From Oecophyllibacter saccharovorans (GTDB lineage Bacteria; Pseudomonadota; Alphaproteobacteria; Acetobacterales; Acetobacteraceae): a stretch of DNA of 64,000 nt. The stretch spans positions 806,001-870,000 of the forward strand of contig NZ_CP038143.1 in NCBI RefSeq assembly GCF_006542375.1, given 5' to 3'. The position numbers and the translations under genes are program-made. The notes under the pieces are model-generated. The model was given only the letters and a program-made list of their open reading frames with translations. It made no database searches and was not told the origin of the DNA. This document shows, one piece after another, positions 50,561 through 59,806 of this stretch (position 1 is its first letter; the number at the start of each line of letters is the position of its first letter).

Positions 50561-52125
50561 AGAAATCCCGGTTCCACCTTGCGCATGCCCGCTTTTCCCG
50601 CCCGGCCGGCCGCCTGGCGATGCTGGGTCTGCTGGCCGGCCTGGGCGGATGTCTGCTGGCCCCCAGCGACAAGCCACCGCCACTGCCCGCCAACGCGCGC
50701 TACAGCGCAACTTCCTTTCCGCCCACCCCTGGTCGCCGGATGAATGCTGATGTCTCGGGCCCTGAGAGCGTGCTGCGTTCAGAACAGCTGGTGACCAATC
50801 TGGATATCCCCGGCGCCTGGTGGGAAGTGTACCGCAACCCGGATCTCAACCGTCTGGTGGTCATGGCCCTGACCAACAGCCCCTCTCTCAAGGCCATGCA
50901 GCGCGGCCTGCGGGTGGCGTGGGAGCAGCGCCGGGTGGAAGGGGCCGGGCTCTACCCGCAGGTCAGCGCGCAGCTGATGCCCAGCTGGAACAAGGTTTCG
51001 CATGACCTCTCCAACGTACCGATCCAGAATTACTGGAACTACAGCATGCACACCCTGCAGCTGCAGGTGGGCTACGTGCCGGACCTGTGGGGCGGCAAGG
51101 CTGAAGCGATCATCGCGGCTGGCGCGCAGGCCGACATCCAGCGTTTTCAGCTGGAAGCGACAGCCCTCACCCTGATTTCCAACCTGGTGAACGACGTCTT
51201 CATGGACGCGGGCCTGCGGGCGCAGATTCAAGTCAAGAAATCCCTGGTGACGCAGGCTGACCAGATTCTGACGATCATGAACAGCCAGCAGGCCCTGGGA
51301 GAGACCTCGGTCGAAAACACCTTGCTGCAGAGAAATGTTCTCGACCAGCAGGATTCAGACCTCCCTCCCCTCGAAAAACAACTGGCACAGAATCGCGACC
51401 AGATCGCCATTCTGGTCGGCGTTCCCCCCAGCACGCCGCTCCCTGAATTCCAGCTTGATCAGTTCACGCTGCCAGCCCAGCTGCCCATGACGCTGCCAGC
51501 CCAGCTCCTGGAGCAACGACCGGACGTTCAGGCAGCGCGCGCCCAGATCACGGCGGCTGCAGCGCAGGTCGGCATTGCCATTGCCAACCGGCTGCCCAAC
51601 CTGCAGCTGAGCGCTTCGCCAGGCTACATCGCCGAGGCCATGAAGAATTTCTTCACCCCCAGCATGGGCAATTACACTCTCATGGCCACGGTGACGCAGC
51701 CGCTCTTTCAGGGCGGCAGCCTGGTCCATGCCCAGCGCGCGGCCCGACAGGTCTTTCTGCAATCGGTCGAGGAATACAAAAACACGGTCCTGACAGCCAT
51801 CGGAGACGTGGCCGACAGTCTGCATGCCATCGAGCATGACAGCCAGACCCTTGTCGCCAGTGAGGACGGGCTGGAGGCAGCCCAGAAAACCTACGCCATC
51901 GCAAGGGCCAAGAACCGCCTGGGCGACAACAGCCGCATTGATGTGCTGGCAGCTGATTTCCTGGTTCTGCTCGACAGGCAATCCGTCATTCAGGACGAAG
52001 TGCTGCGCTTTACCGACACGGTCGCTCTGTTTCAGGCCCTGGGTGGCGGCTGGTGGCACCGCAATGATCTCGGCATGAGTGCCAAGGATGCCAAACGCCT
52101 TTCCACCAGTCTGCTTCCCTGGTAA
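50557..52125 (+). CDS. RND efflux outer-membrane factor, NodT-type lipoprotein
   Basis: The product has 522 residues from GTG 50557, preceded by GGGAGGAGA and overlapping the pump stop by four bases. A signal with lipobox LGGC (about residue 29) predicts lipid attachment. The TolC-like repeats are visible: NPDLNRLVVMALTNSPSLKA, GYVPDLWGGKAEAI, then the second repeat with QRPDVQAARAQITAAAAQVG and LFQGGSLVHAQRAARQ. It forms the trimeric outer-membrane duct for the pump. It is the last gene of the operon. Confidence 0.93.
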   Translation: MKKSRFHLAHARFSRPAGRLAMLGLLAGLGGCLLAPSDKPPPLPANARYSATSFPPTPGRRMNADVSGPESVLRSEQLVTNLDIPGAWWEVYRNPDLNRLVVMALTNSPSLKAMQRGLRVAWEQRRVEGAGLYPQVSAQLMPSWNKVSHDLSNVPIQNYWNYSMHTLQLQVGYVPDLWGGKAEAIIAAGAQADIQRFQLEATALTLISNLVNDVFMDAGLRAQIQVKKSLVTQADQILTIMNSQQALGETSVENTLLQRNVLDQQDSDLPPLEKQLAQNRDQIAILVGVPPSTPLPEFQLDQFTLPAQLPMTLPAQLLEQRPDVQAARAQITAAAAQVGIAIANRLPNLQLSASPGYIAEAMKNFFTPSMGNYTLMATVTQPLFQGGSLVHAQRAARQVFLQSVEEYKNTVLTAIGDVADSLHAIEHDSQTLVASEDGLEAAQKTYAIARAKNRLGDNSRIDVLAADFLVLLDRQSVIQDEVLRFTDTVALFQALGGGWWHRNDLGMSAKDAKRLSTSLLPW

Positions 52126-52156
52126 CGGGATTTCCTGACACAGAAGCGGGCCGGTT

Positions 52157-52849
52157 TCAGAGCCCCTCGATCCGCCAACCGCCCCCTTCACTGTCAGGGC
52201 TCGGGATCAGGCAGACAGGCACGGCATTGGGAAGGCGCACATTCGCCTTCAGGCCCATGGCGTGCCGCAGGGCACGAAACAGCGCCCCGTGCGCCACGAT
52301 CAGCGGCGCGCCAGGACCTCTGGCGAAAGCCTGATTGACACCCCCCACCGCGCGGCAGCGCAAATCGGCAAAGCTTTCCCCTTCCTCGGGCGTGAAAGCC
52401 CCGCTGATCCAGCTTTCGTACCAGTCTCCCATCGCCTTTCCCTCACGGCGGCCGAAACTGACTTCCTGCAGGTCCTCCACGCAACTCAGGGGCATTGGGC
52501 CTGCGCCTTGGGGCAGGCTCTGGCGAACGCGCCGCGCTGTCTCATGGGCGCGCTTCAGAGGTGAGGAAACGATATGCGTGAAGGGCTGGCTCTCTGAAGG
52601 GCGCTGGGAATTCCGAGCTGCCTGCATAAAGCTGCCTGCTAGCTGGGCGCCGGCTTCGTCAGCTTGCTTCTGTCCGGTCGCATTCAGCGGAATGTCGGTC
52701 CGGCCCTGGGCCAGGTGACGGGCGTTCCAGTCCGTCTGACCATGACGCAGGAACCAGAAAGGACGCCGCAACAGACCCTCTTCCTGCCCGTCTGCCATGC
52801 CTGCCACCACTGTCCGGCCTGGGGCTTTCGGCGGTTCATGCTGGTTCAC
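52157..52849 (-). CDS. Histidine phosphatase family protein
   Basis: The product has 230 residues from GTG 52849, with GGAGGAG eight bases upstream; ATG 52798 is the alternative. The catalytic motif is FLRHGQTDWN, with the second His in VAHGALFRAL and the arginine/glutamate block SSPLKRAHET and EVSFGRREG. The family includes phosphoglycerate mutases, CobC and phosphate ester hydrolases; here the substrate is undetermined, but the length and motif set suit a broad-specificity phosphatase. It is adjacent to prs. Confidence 0.87.
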   Translation of the reverse strand: MNQHEPPKAPGRTVVAGMADGQEEGLLRRPFWFLRHGQTDWNARHLAQGRTDIPLNATGQKQADEAGAQLAGSFMQAARNSQRPSESQPFTHIVSSPLKRAHETARRVRQSLPQGAGPMPLSCVEDLQEVSFGRREGKAMGDWYESWISGAFTPEEGESFADLRCRAVGGVNQAFARGPGAPLIVAHGALFRALRHAMGLKANVRLPNAVPVCLIPSPDSEGGGWRIEGL

Positions 52850-52879
52850 GAGCCAGTCTCCTCCGCTTTGCGCAGCCGC

Positions 52880-53815
52880 TCAGTCAAAAAGGGAAGAGAC
52901 GGAGCTTTCTTCCGAAACGGCGCGGATGGCACGCCCCAGCAGATTATCCAGGCTTACCTGACGGATATTCGGCGTGGCAAGCTGCTCATCAGAGGCCGGG
53001 ATGCTGTCAGTCAGGGTAAGCATGGAAATGGGACTGTTGGCCACGCGCTCACAGGCATTGCCGGTCAGCACGCCATGGGTCACGTAGGCTTCAACCCCGG
53101 CCGCCCCCTGGGCCATCAGCGCCTCAGCCGCATTGCACAGCGATCCGCCACTGTCGACGATATCATCAACCAGCACACAGTTACGGCCGCGCACGTCTCC
53201 GATGACGTTCATGACCTCCGACACACCGGCCCGCTCACGGCGCTTGTCGATAATGGCCAGATCCGCATTGAAGCGACTCGCCATCTGGCGCGCGCGCACC
53301 ACGCCGCCGACATCAGGGGAAACCACCATCAGGTTTTTCTCGTCGAGACCACGTGCCTTGATGTCGCGCACGAACAGGGGCGCCGCATAGAGATTGTCGG
53401 TGGGGATATCGAAAAATCCCTGGATCTGCATGGCATGCAGGTCAACAGTCAGGATGCGGTTAGCGCCTGCTTCAGTCAGCAGATTGGCCACCAGCTTGGC
53501 GCTGATCGGCGTGCGGGGACCTGATTTACGGTCCTGGCGGGCATAACCGAAATACGGCATCACGGCTGTGATACGCCGCGCAGAGCCGCGTTTGAGCGCA
53601 TCAAGGATAACCAGGAGTTCCATGAGGTTGTCATTGGTGGGCGAGCAGGTGCTCTGCAGGACGAACATGTCCTCCCCGCGGACATTTTCGAGAATTTCCA
53701 CAAACACCTCACCATCCGCAAAGCGGCGGATGGACGTGTTGCAAAGCGGTATTCCGAGATCGGCTGCGACGGCGCGCGCCAGGGGAAGATTACTGTTACC
53801 GGCGACGATTTTCAT
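52880..53815 (-). CDS. prs: Ribose-phosphate pyrophosphokinase
   Basis: The product has 311 residues from ATG 53815 ([13 protein letters not shown]), the normal family start; upstream extension has no similarity. Prs makes PRPP from ribose 5-phosphate and ATP for nucleotide, histidine and NAD synthesis. Blocks [48 protein letters not shown], the flexible loop ([13 protein letters not shown]) and the PRPP-binding [13 protein letters not shown] are intact. Confidence 0.97.
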   Translation of the reverse strand: MKIVAGNSNLPLARAVAADLGIPLCNTSIRRFADGEVFVEILENVRGEDMFVLQSTCSPTNDNLMELLVILDALKRGSARRITAVMPYFGYARQDRKSGPRTPISAKLVANLLTEAGANRILTVDLHAMQIQGFFDIPTDNLYAAPLFVRDIKARGLDEKNLMVVSPDVGGVVRARQMASRFNADLAIIDKRRERAGVSEVMNVIGDVRGRNCVLVDDIVDSGGSLCNAAEALMAQGAAGVEAYVTHGVLTGNACERVANSPISMLTLTDSIPASDEQLATPNIRQVSLDNLLGRAIRAVSEESSVSSLFD

Positions 53816-54034
53816 GGAATCAGGGCTCGCAGAGCTGAAGGGGCGGAGAAGAAAAGGGCATAAAGATGGCAAAGGCGCTTTCTTCTACCAGCCCCGCCTG
53901 CTTCTGTCATGACCCGTCCTGCGCAGGGCGGCCCCACCAAAACCGATCAGATGCTCTCCCTGGCTGATCTTCTGCGTTTCTTTTCAGACGGCGTGATTTC
54001 CAGCGCAGCCAGCGCATTCAAAACCTGGACAGGC

Positions 54035-54997
54035 TCAAGGCTTGGACGCACCGGAAGGCGTGGTAGTCTGATTGCGCCGTGAATAGTTGGAAATAATGGT
54101 TTTTGTCGCGTCAGCCGCCTCCTGGGCAGCTTCAATGGCGGTATCGCCCCATTTGCCGTCAAGGGAATGGGCAGGGATTTCATGCAGCTGGGTCGCAGCC
54201 CCGGCTTCCACTCCCTTGGCGGTCAGCACGCGCCAGATGATGGTGATCTGCTGCTGGGGAGGCGCCCCGTGCTGACCCGGCTCAACCCGACCGAGCTTGA
54301 CTGTACAGCCCACGCTGAAATCCGCTTTTTTGGGCGAGGACTGCACCTGATCACGCGCATCGTTGAGAAAATTCACAAAGGCCTTGCCCAGGGCCGTGTC
54401 CCCATCACCGGGCGCGCCCTTCACGCCGGAAAAATAGATGCGTGCCGGCCGGTTGTGCAGGCTGTGGGGGTCTTCCTCCATGGCGTGGAGCTCAATGGTG
54501 GTCAGCTGTTGGGCAAGTTTGGGGGCCATCTGCAGGGCGGCAAGATTCAGCGCTTCCGCATTGCCGCTCTGCCAGGCTGCCTCATCGATTTCGCTGCCTT
54601 CACCACTGCCGCGTTTCTGCCCGCTGCCATCCACCAATGTGTATTGCGGGATCACGCCGCCATCCACGGGTTTGACACCAAGCTGCACGGCCCAGTCCCC
54701 GCGTGCCGGCATGCGGCCTACAGCAGGCACGGACTGGCCGACCAGCGCCACCACCATGTCCTTCTCCCACAGCAGCCCGGCGGCTTTGCCTGTCGGCACT
54801 TGGGGGAGCATGACCGCCAGGCGCGGGGGTGGAAGACTGCCGAGCGCAAGCCGCGTCGCTTCTTCCCCCGGGTCAGCAAAGGGATGACCGACACTGCACC
54901 CGGAAAGGGACAGCCCGAGCACCGCCAGGGCGGGCACCAGAAACGACGTCAGGCGGAAGGTCGGACAGATGGCTGAAGAGCGCGCCGGAAAACACAT
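54035..54997 (-). CDS. Lipoprotein of unknown function
   Basis: The product has 320 residues from ATG 54997; ATG 55021 is equally possible and gives eight more residues. A hydrophobic stretch ends in a lipobox LSLSGC at ~32. The mature protein is soluble-like and contains LWEKDMVVALVGQSVPAVGR, DGGVIPQYTLVDGSG, a block of short strands (QITIIWRVLTAKGVEAG) and a Ser/Thr/Asn-rich tail. I do not recognise a domain. It lies 64 bases downstream of the TonB-like gene on the same strand, so a shared envelope function is possible. Confidence 0.75.
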   Translation of the reverse strand: MCFPARSSAICPTFRLTSFLVPALAVLGLSLSGCSVGHPFADPGEEATRLALGSLPPPRLAVMLPQVPTGKAAGLLWEKDMVVALVGQSVPAVGRMPARGDWAVQLGVKPVDGGVIPQYTLVDGSGQKRGSGEGSEIDEAAWQSGNAEALNLAALQMAPKLAQQLTTIELHAMEEDPHSLHNRPARIYFSGVKGAPGDGDTALGKAFVNFLNDARDQVQSSPKKADFSVGCTVKLGRVEPGQHGAPPQQQITIIWRVLTAKGVEAGAATQLHEIPAHSLDGKWGDTAIEAAQEAADATKTIISNYSRRNQTTTPSGASKP

Positions 54998-55061
54998 AGA
55001 AGACCAGGGTTCCTTGAGCATGGCGGGTTTGAGCAGGCCAGAAACAAAAACGTGGGGGCCT

Positions 55062-56363
55062 TCAGTGCATGAGCAATATGTAATTGACCGTGACATCAAG
55101 GTCAAAATGATCCCCCGACATGTCAGGCGGAACCGGCGGGAGCTGGGCGCCGCGGAAGAGACCGGTCAGGGCCGTGTCGATCGCGTTATAGCCGGAGCTG
55201 TGGGTTGTGTAGACCTTCAGGACCCGGCCTGAACGATCAATGCGGACATGCACGGCACTGGGTCCCTGCTCACCATTTGCAGCCGCTTCATCGGGATAGA
55301 AAAGATGCTGGTGGATCCAGCGGTCGATTTCCGCTCCGTAATCGGAGCTGACCCCGCGCACGCTGCTGCGCGTCTTGTAAGGCGCGTTGATCTGGCCGTT
55401 GAGGCTCAGCGGCCCGATAGAGAGATCAATCGGGCCGCCCCGGCTGCCGCGACGCCCCCGGTGGTGCATCTGCGGCACAGGCGGCGCATTGAAGGACCAG
55501 TCCTGGGGGTGGGCCAGCGGGTTATTGTCCTGGGCGCGCGACACCTGGCGGCGCGTCATCATGGGCCGGGCACGGTGGCGCGGATGTGAAAGGGCAGGCG
55601 GGACGGGACGGGGGTGGACCGCCGCGTCCGGCAGCTCGCCCTGCGGCGAGGGCTCCGTATGGGCCGGCACTGGGGCAGCCGGTTTTGTCTGTTGGGGCCT
55701 GGTCGAGGCTTCCTGGGCCTTTGTGGGCGGCGGCGCGCTGGCCCCGCCCCCCGTTTCCTTCACGCTGGGCTGGCGCTGGCTGTGGGGCGGTGAGGGGGTG
55801 AACACCATCTCCACCTGAGGATTGTTGCTGGCTTCAGGCGAACCATGCATGGTCTCAGGCCCCCAGAACAGGAGTACAAGCAGCAGAAGATGTGCAAGAA
55901 ATGAGCCCGCAAGCGTTCCTGCAAGCCCGGTATCAGCAAAGACCTGCGGGCGCCTGAGGGAAACCCGGGGCGTGTGAATCGCCTGCTCGCCGCTCTCCCA
56001 CGCCCCGACAGGCAGCCCGAACCGCACGCGTCGGCCGCGCCCCAGTGCCACGCCGCCCGAGACCGTTGCCGGAAACCGGGCATCAGCCTGCACCTGAGGC
56101 GAGGGGGCATCAGCAGCCGGGTCAGGGACATTGCGCAGGGCACGCAGTTTCCAGCGCTTCGGGCCCCTGGGTTCCGATACTGCATCTTCAGAGCGGAGGC
56201 TGCCGGAGCGCGCAGGACCGAACCTGCGTTCGGGCGCGCGAATAGCTTTTTCGGCTGAACCTTTCTCCGCGCCGTCACGCAACCGGCCCGTGCGAGGCTC
56301 AGGCGGCACAGAGGCGGCGTCTGACGCAGTGCCGGATGTTGCCGAAGAGGGAGAGGCACTCAC
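55062..56363 (-). CDS. TonB-like energy-transducing protein with long cytoplasmic N-terminus
   Basis: The product has 433 residues from GTG 56363 (GGGAG ten bases upstream). Residues 1-147 are polar and Arg/Ala/Pro-rich; one membrane helix follows at ~148-168. Residues ~175-330 are Pro-rich, as needed to span the periplasm, and the C-terminal ~100 residues form a TonB/TolA-like domain (AVHVRIDRSGRVLKVY, AIDTALTGLFRGAQLPPVPP). TonB proteins usually have fewer than 20 residues before the helix, so the long N-terminus is odd; no Met occurs there, and a later GTG or TTG start cannot be excluded. No exbB/exbD is next to it. Confidence 0.8.
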   Translation of the reverse strand: MSASPSSATSGTASDAASVPPEPRTGRLRDGAEKGSAEKAIRAPERRFGPARSGSLRSEDAVSEPRGPKRWKLRALRNVPDPAADAPSPQVQADARFPATVSGGVALGRGRRVRFGLPVGAWESGEQAIHTPRVSLRRPQVFADTGLAGTLAGSFLAHLLLLVLLFWGPETMHGSPEASNNPQVEMVFTPSPPHSQRQPSVKETGGGASAPPPTKAQEASTRPQQTKPAAPVPAHTEPSPQGELPDAAVHPRPVPPALSHPRHRARPMMTRRQVSRAQDNNPLAHPQDWSFNAPPVPQMHHRGRRGSRGGPIDLSIGPLSLNGQINAPYKTRSSVRGVSSDYGAEIDRWIHQHLFYPDEAAANGEQGPSAVHVRIDRSGRVLKVYTTHSSGYNAIDTALTGLFRGAQLPPVPPDMSGDHFDLDVTVNYILLMH

Positions 56364-56863
56364 GCAGGGCGATCTCCCGAAGATTGCATTTCCCCAACCG
56401 GATTTACTGCCCGAGCCGGCCAGTGACCCACCGCTCCCTGTACTGAATCAGGGTGAAGGCGGCACGACAGCACGACGGGGAGACGCATGCGCATGTTCAT
56501 GATTCCCTCCTTCTGCACCAGGGAAAGGCATCTGTCATCCGTCCAGCTTCTTTTGCACAGTCTTCAAAGGAGCCGCATGTTCTTCTGCTGCAGCTCTGTG
56601 GCAGAAGGGTCACCCTGTTAAGCGTCCACAGGTCGAGCCCCCCGCTTTGAATCTGTCGCTTATCGGCTCTGAAAAGCTGGCAACCGGGTCAGTGACCGAG
56701 TAATTTCATCTGGGAAATTTCCACGCGCCGATCAATTAAAAATGCTTGTAAACTCTCTCGGGGGTTCCGCAAACAGGAACTCAGGGTAAAGGGCTGTGCG
56801 CCGGCCGCTTTTCCACCCCTGTGGCAAGGCTGTTACTTATTGTCCGTTGTGCCCTATGTCTGA
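56364..56863. other. Gene-free region between the TonB-like and AlkA-like genes
   Basis: Five hundred bases between divergent genes. A CTTCTGC/GCAGAAG hairpin lies at 56583-56608. A short 44-codon open frame from ~56487 has no family features. An AT-rich patch at ~56730-56755 may hold promoters. I see no clear RNA gene. Confidence 0.45.
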
Positions 56864-57574
56864 GTGTCTGAAGCTGCCGTGTCTTCATCTTCATTGCCCT
56901 CACTGCCCCCCTCCTTTCTGGCTGACGAAGCCCTGGTCGCTTTCTGCCGCACAATCGGTCCCTGCACGCTTCAGCTCGCTACCCCTGAAGCAGGGGCTGG
57001 AGAAAGCCAGCCTGGTTCAGACCCCTATAGGGCCCTGATTCGGGCCGTGGCCGGGCAGCAGTTGCACGAAAAGGCAGCCCGGCAGATCTATGGCCGCCTG
57101 TGCGCGCTGCAGGAGGAGCCGCGTCCCGATGCCAATGCCAATGCCGATTCTGTCCCTCATCTGCCGCCCCCACCCGAACGCCTGCTGGCGCTGGGAGAAG
57201 AGCCGCTGCGCCGCTGCGGGCTCTCACGCGCCAAAACAACAGCTGTGCTCGGCCTGGCGCAGGCACGGCTGGAAGGCGTTGTGCCTGACCTGCAGGAAGC
57301 ACGGGCGCTGAGCGACCAGGAGCTCCTGGAACGCCTGACCCCCTTGCGGGGGATCGGGCGCTGGACGGTGGAAATGCTCCTTATCTTCAATCTGGGCCGC
57401 CCCGATGTCATGCCGGTGGACGATCTGGGCGTGCAGGAAGGATGGCGGCGGATCCACCGGGAAGAAAAGCGCCTGACTCCGGCCCGCCTGCGCCAGGCCA
57501 CGCTGGCCTTTGCGCCGCACCGCACGACCCTGGCCTGGTATTGCTGGCGTGCCAAGGAACGCCTGGCCCCTTAG
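56864..57574 (+). CDS. DNA-3-methyladenine glycosylase (AlkA-like)
   Basis: The product has 236 residues from GTG 56864; GTG 56879 is an alternative. It removes alkylated bases from DNA. The fold is the HhH-GPD type: IRAVAGQQLHEKAARQIYGR, then LSRAKTTAVLGLA, the helix-hairpin-helix LRGIGRWTVEMLLIF and the catalytic Asp in MPVDDLGVQEGW. It lacks the extra N-terminal domain of E. coli AlkA, as do many short homologues. Residues ~87-92 hold an NANAN-type repeat from a 6-base duplication. Confidence 0.9.
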   Translation: MSEAAVSSSSLPSLPPSFLADEALVAFCRTIGPCTLQLATPEAGAGESQPGSDPYRALIRAVAGQQLHEKAARQIYGRLCALQEEPRPDANANADSVPHLPPPPERLLALGEEPLRRCGLSRAKTTAVLGLAQARLEGVVPDLQEARALSDQELLERLTPLRGIGRWTVEMLLIFNLGRPDVMPVDDLGVQEGWRRIHREEKRLTPARLRQATLAFAPHRTTLAWYCWRAKERLAP

Positions 57575-57672
57575 CGAGGCCGTGGACACCGAACCGGCGG
57601 CGTGGCGCTTGACGTGGGCTGCAGGCAGCCCATAATGCCGCCGCGCCCCTGCCCATCCCCTGAGGAATGCCC

Positions 57673-57891
57673 ATGTCCAAAGAAGACCTGATCGAATTTA
57701 CCGGCACCGTCACTGAACTGCTGCCCAATGCCATGTTCCGTGTCACGCTCGACAACGAGCACACCATCCTTGCCCATACGAGCGGCAAGATGCGCAAGAA
57801 CCGCATTCGCGTTCTGGCCGGCGATCGGGTCAATGTGGAAATGACCCCTTACGATCTCAGCAAAGGCCGCATCACCTTCCGCTTCAAATAA
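57673..57891 (+). CDS. infA: Translation initiation factor IF-1
   Basis: The product has 72 residues from ATG 57673. GAGGA (57662-57666) abuts the earlier ATG 57667 directly, so only the second ATG has normal spacing, and it gives the canonical MSKEDLIEF start. The S1-like OB fold is complete ([54 protein letters not shown]). It helps IF-2 and IF-3 to place initiator tRNA. maf follows 34 bases later. Confidence 0.98.
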   Translation: MSKEDLIEFTGTVTELLPNAMFRVTLDNEHTILAHTSGKMRKNRIRVLAGDRVNVEMTPYDLSKGRITFRFK

Positions 57892-57925
57892 GAAGCCCCC
57901 GGGCCGCGGCTTGGCGAGCTTTTCC

Positions 57926-58588
57926 ATGACTTCTCCCCCTCCCCTGAAGCGTCCGGCGCTCGTTCTGGCCTCCGCTTCTCCTCGCCGGCGTGATCTTCTG
58001 GCGCAGATCGGCATCACGCCTGACGCCGTCATGCCCGCTGACCTCGACGAGACCCCCCGCCCCGGTGAACTGCCGCGCCCCTATGCAACGCGGCTTGCCC
58101 AGGAAAAAGCACGCCATATCGCCTCCAAGCTGGAGGAAGATTCCAAGGCCAGTGACAGCGAGGCGGGCTGCGGGCCGGCGCTCGTGCTGGGAGCGGACAC
58201 GGTCGTGGCAGTCGGGCGGCGCATTCTCCCCAAGGCCGAGGATGAAGAGACAGCACGCGCCTGTCTGGCCCTGCTGTCGGGGCGGCGTCACAAGGTTCTG
58301 ACAGCCGTGTCGTGCGTGCCGGCCTGCTGGCCGCATGGCCATACGAGCGCCCGGCTCGTGGAAAGCCATGTGACCTTCGCCCGCCTTACCCCAAGCCAGA
58401 TCGACGCCCTGATCGCGCAGGGAGACTGGCAGGGCAAGGCAGGCGGCTATGCCCTTCAGGGCGCAGCGGCCGCCCATATCCGCCAGATCGGCGGCAGTGC
58501 CTCAGCGGTGATCGGGCTGCCGCTCTTTGAAACGGCCCAGCTTCTCCGGGGCCAGCCCCTTCCGGCAGGCCAGGGCTGGATCGCCTGA
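57926..58588 (+). CDS. maf: Maf-family nucleotide pyrophosphatase
   Basis: The product has 220 residues from ATG 57926. The family starts with LVLASASPRRRDLL; the catalytic Asp lies in LGADTVVAVGRRIL; QGDWQGKAGGYALQGAAA and IGGSASAVIGLPLFET follow. Maf proteins hydrolyse modified or canonical nucleoside triphosphates (such as dTTP/UTP) and affect septation. Which subgroup this is cannot be settled. It lies in the infA-maf-RNase cluster. Confidence 0.93.
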   Translation: MTSPPPLKRPALVLASASPRRRDLLAQIGITPDAVMPADLDETPRPGELPRPYATRLAQEKARHIASKLEEDSKASDSEAGCGPALVLGADTVVAVGRRILPKAEDEETARACLALLSGRRHKVLTAVSCVPACWPHGHTSARLVESHVTFARLTPSQIDALIAQGDWQGKAGGYALQGAAAAHIRQIGGSASAVIGLPLFETAQLLRGQPLPAGQGWIA

Positions 58589-58633
58589 ATTGCCCTGGGT
58601 TCTGTTCCCTGCTCAGAAAAGGAACTCAAGGCC

Positions 58634-59806
58634 ATGGGCGTTGACCTTTATCTGACCGGCAGCCCGGGCGAGATCCGCGCGACCGTGCTGGACGCAGACG
58701 CGCCGGACGACGCGGCCATGCTGGCCTGCGCGCTCTGGCGCCCGGGCAGGCCGGACGGGTGGGGTGCCCGTCACCTGGCAAGGGTTACGGCCAGTGCGCC
58801 GGAACTGGGCGGCGTGTTCGTCGAGCTGGCAGGCGGGCCCGGGGGAAGCCTGCAGGAAGGCTTTCTGCCGGCTCCTGAAAAACTGCGCCGCGAGAAACTT
58901 CAGGAAGGCGCGCTGGTTGCGGCTGAGGTGATACGCAGTGCCCAGAACGGCAAGGGTCTGCGCCTGCGCTGCCTGCCCCCAGGCACACCGCTGCCGCAAG
59001 CGCCCGCTGGCCCCGTTCTTCTGAGCGCGGGCCCGACACCGCTGGAAGAACTGGCAGCCGCCTGGCCCCAGGCCGCAATTTACGCCGACAGTGCTGCCAC
59101 GGCAGCGCGCCTGCCCCCGGAACTCCGCAAGCGCCTTGCCGGTTTTTCCGGTTTTCCCCCAGGCACAAGCGAAATTCTGGCCGCCCAGTGGGACCGTCTT
59201 TCCCAGCCGACAGTCCGGCTCGGGCCTTTGCTTGCTCATATCACCCCCACCCCGGCCCTGTACAGCATCGACCTGGATACCGGCCCGCGGGAGGGCGTGC
59301 CTGGCGGAGGCAGCGCCCATAACGGGGACTTCAATACCAACGTGGCGGCTTTTCCCGTCCTTGCGCGGGAGCTGCAGCTGCGCAACCTCTCAGGCACGCT
59401 GCTGGTGGATCCTGCGGGGGTGCCTACCCGCAAACGCCCGGCGCTCGTTCCTTTCCTGAAACGCGCCCTGGAGGATGAAAACGATCCCCTGGGCCCGCGC
59501 GTGACGGGGGCCACGCCGAGCGGTCTGCTGGAAATCACGCGTCCACGCCGCCGCCCGCCCCTGCATGAGCTTCTGAACAGCCCGCATGGCCAGGGGCTGG
59601 CCCTGCTGCGCACCATTCTGCAGCAAGGCCTGCAGGGAACGGAGCTGCATGCCCAGCCCGCTGTCATTGCGGCCCTGCAGGCCGATCCGCAAGCTCTGGA
59701 CATGTTCAACCGCCAGCGTGCCGTTTCCCTCCGGACAGGAGGGCTGCGCCTGGTGGCCACGCCGCTGATAAATGAAAACAGAACTGGGAACTGGCAACTT
59801 GTCTGA
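58634..59806 (+). CDS. RNase E/G-family endoribonuclease, short form lacking S1 domain
   Basis: The product has 390 residues from ATG 58634. The catalytic part shows SIDLDTG with Asp213, and LLVDPAG with Asp259, matching RNase E D303 and D346 in spacing (46 versus 43). GDFNTNVAAFPVLARELQLRNL and LEITRPRRRPPLHELL are further family blocks. The N-terminal S1 RNA-binding domain and the C-terminal CPxCxG zinc-link are not seen, so it is smaller than RNase G (~490). It lies between maf and yacG, the usual alphaproteobacterial site. It may process rRNA or mRNA; activity is inferred. Confidence 0.82.
   Translation: MGVDLYLTGSPGEIRATVLDADAPDDAAMLACALWRPGRPDGWGARHLARVTASAPELGGVFVELAGGPGGSLQEGFLPAPEKLRREKLQEGALVAAEVIRSAQNGKGLRLRCLPPGTPLPQAPAGPVLLSAGPTPLEELAAAWPQAAIYADSAATAARLPPELRKRLAGFSGFPPGTSEILAAQWDRLSQPTVRLGPLLAHITPTPALYSIDLDTGPREGVPGGGSAHNGDFNTNVAAFPVLARELQLRNLSGTLLVDPAGVPTRKRPALVPFLKRALEDENDPLGPRVTGATPSGLLEITRPRRRPPLHELLNSPHGQGLALLRTILQQGLQGTELHAQPAVIAALQADPQALDMFNRQRAVSLRTGGLRLVATPLINENRTGNWQLV

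Noticed and set aside
56487-56621. Short Cys-containing open frame in the TonB/AlkA gap
   Set aside because: Only 44 codons, no ribosome site and no ordered composition; the Cys content looks incidental.
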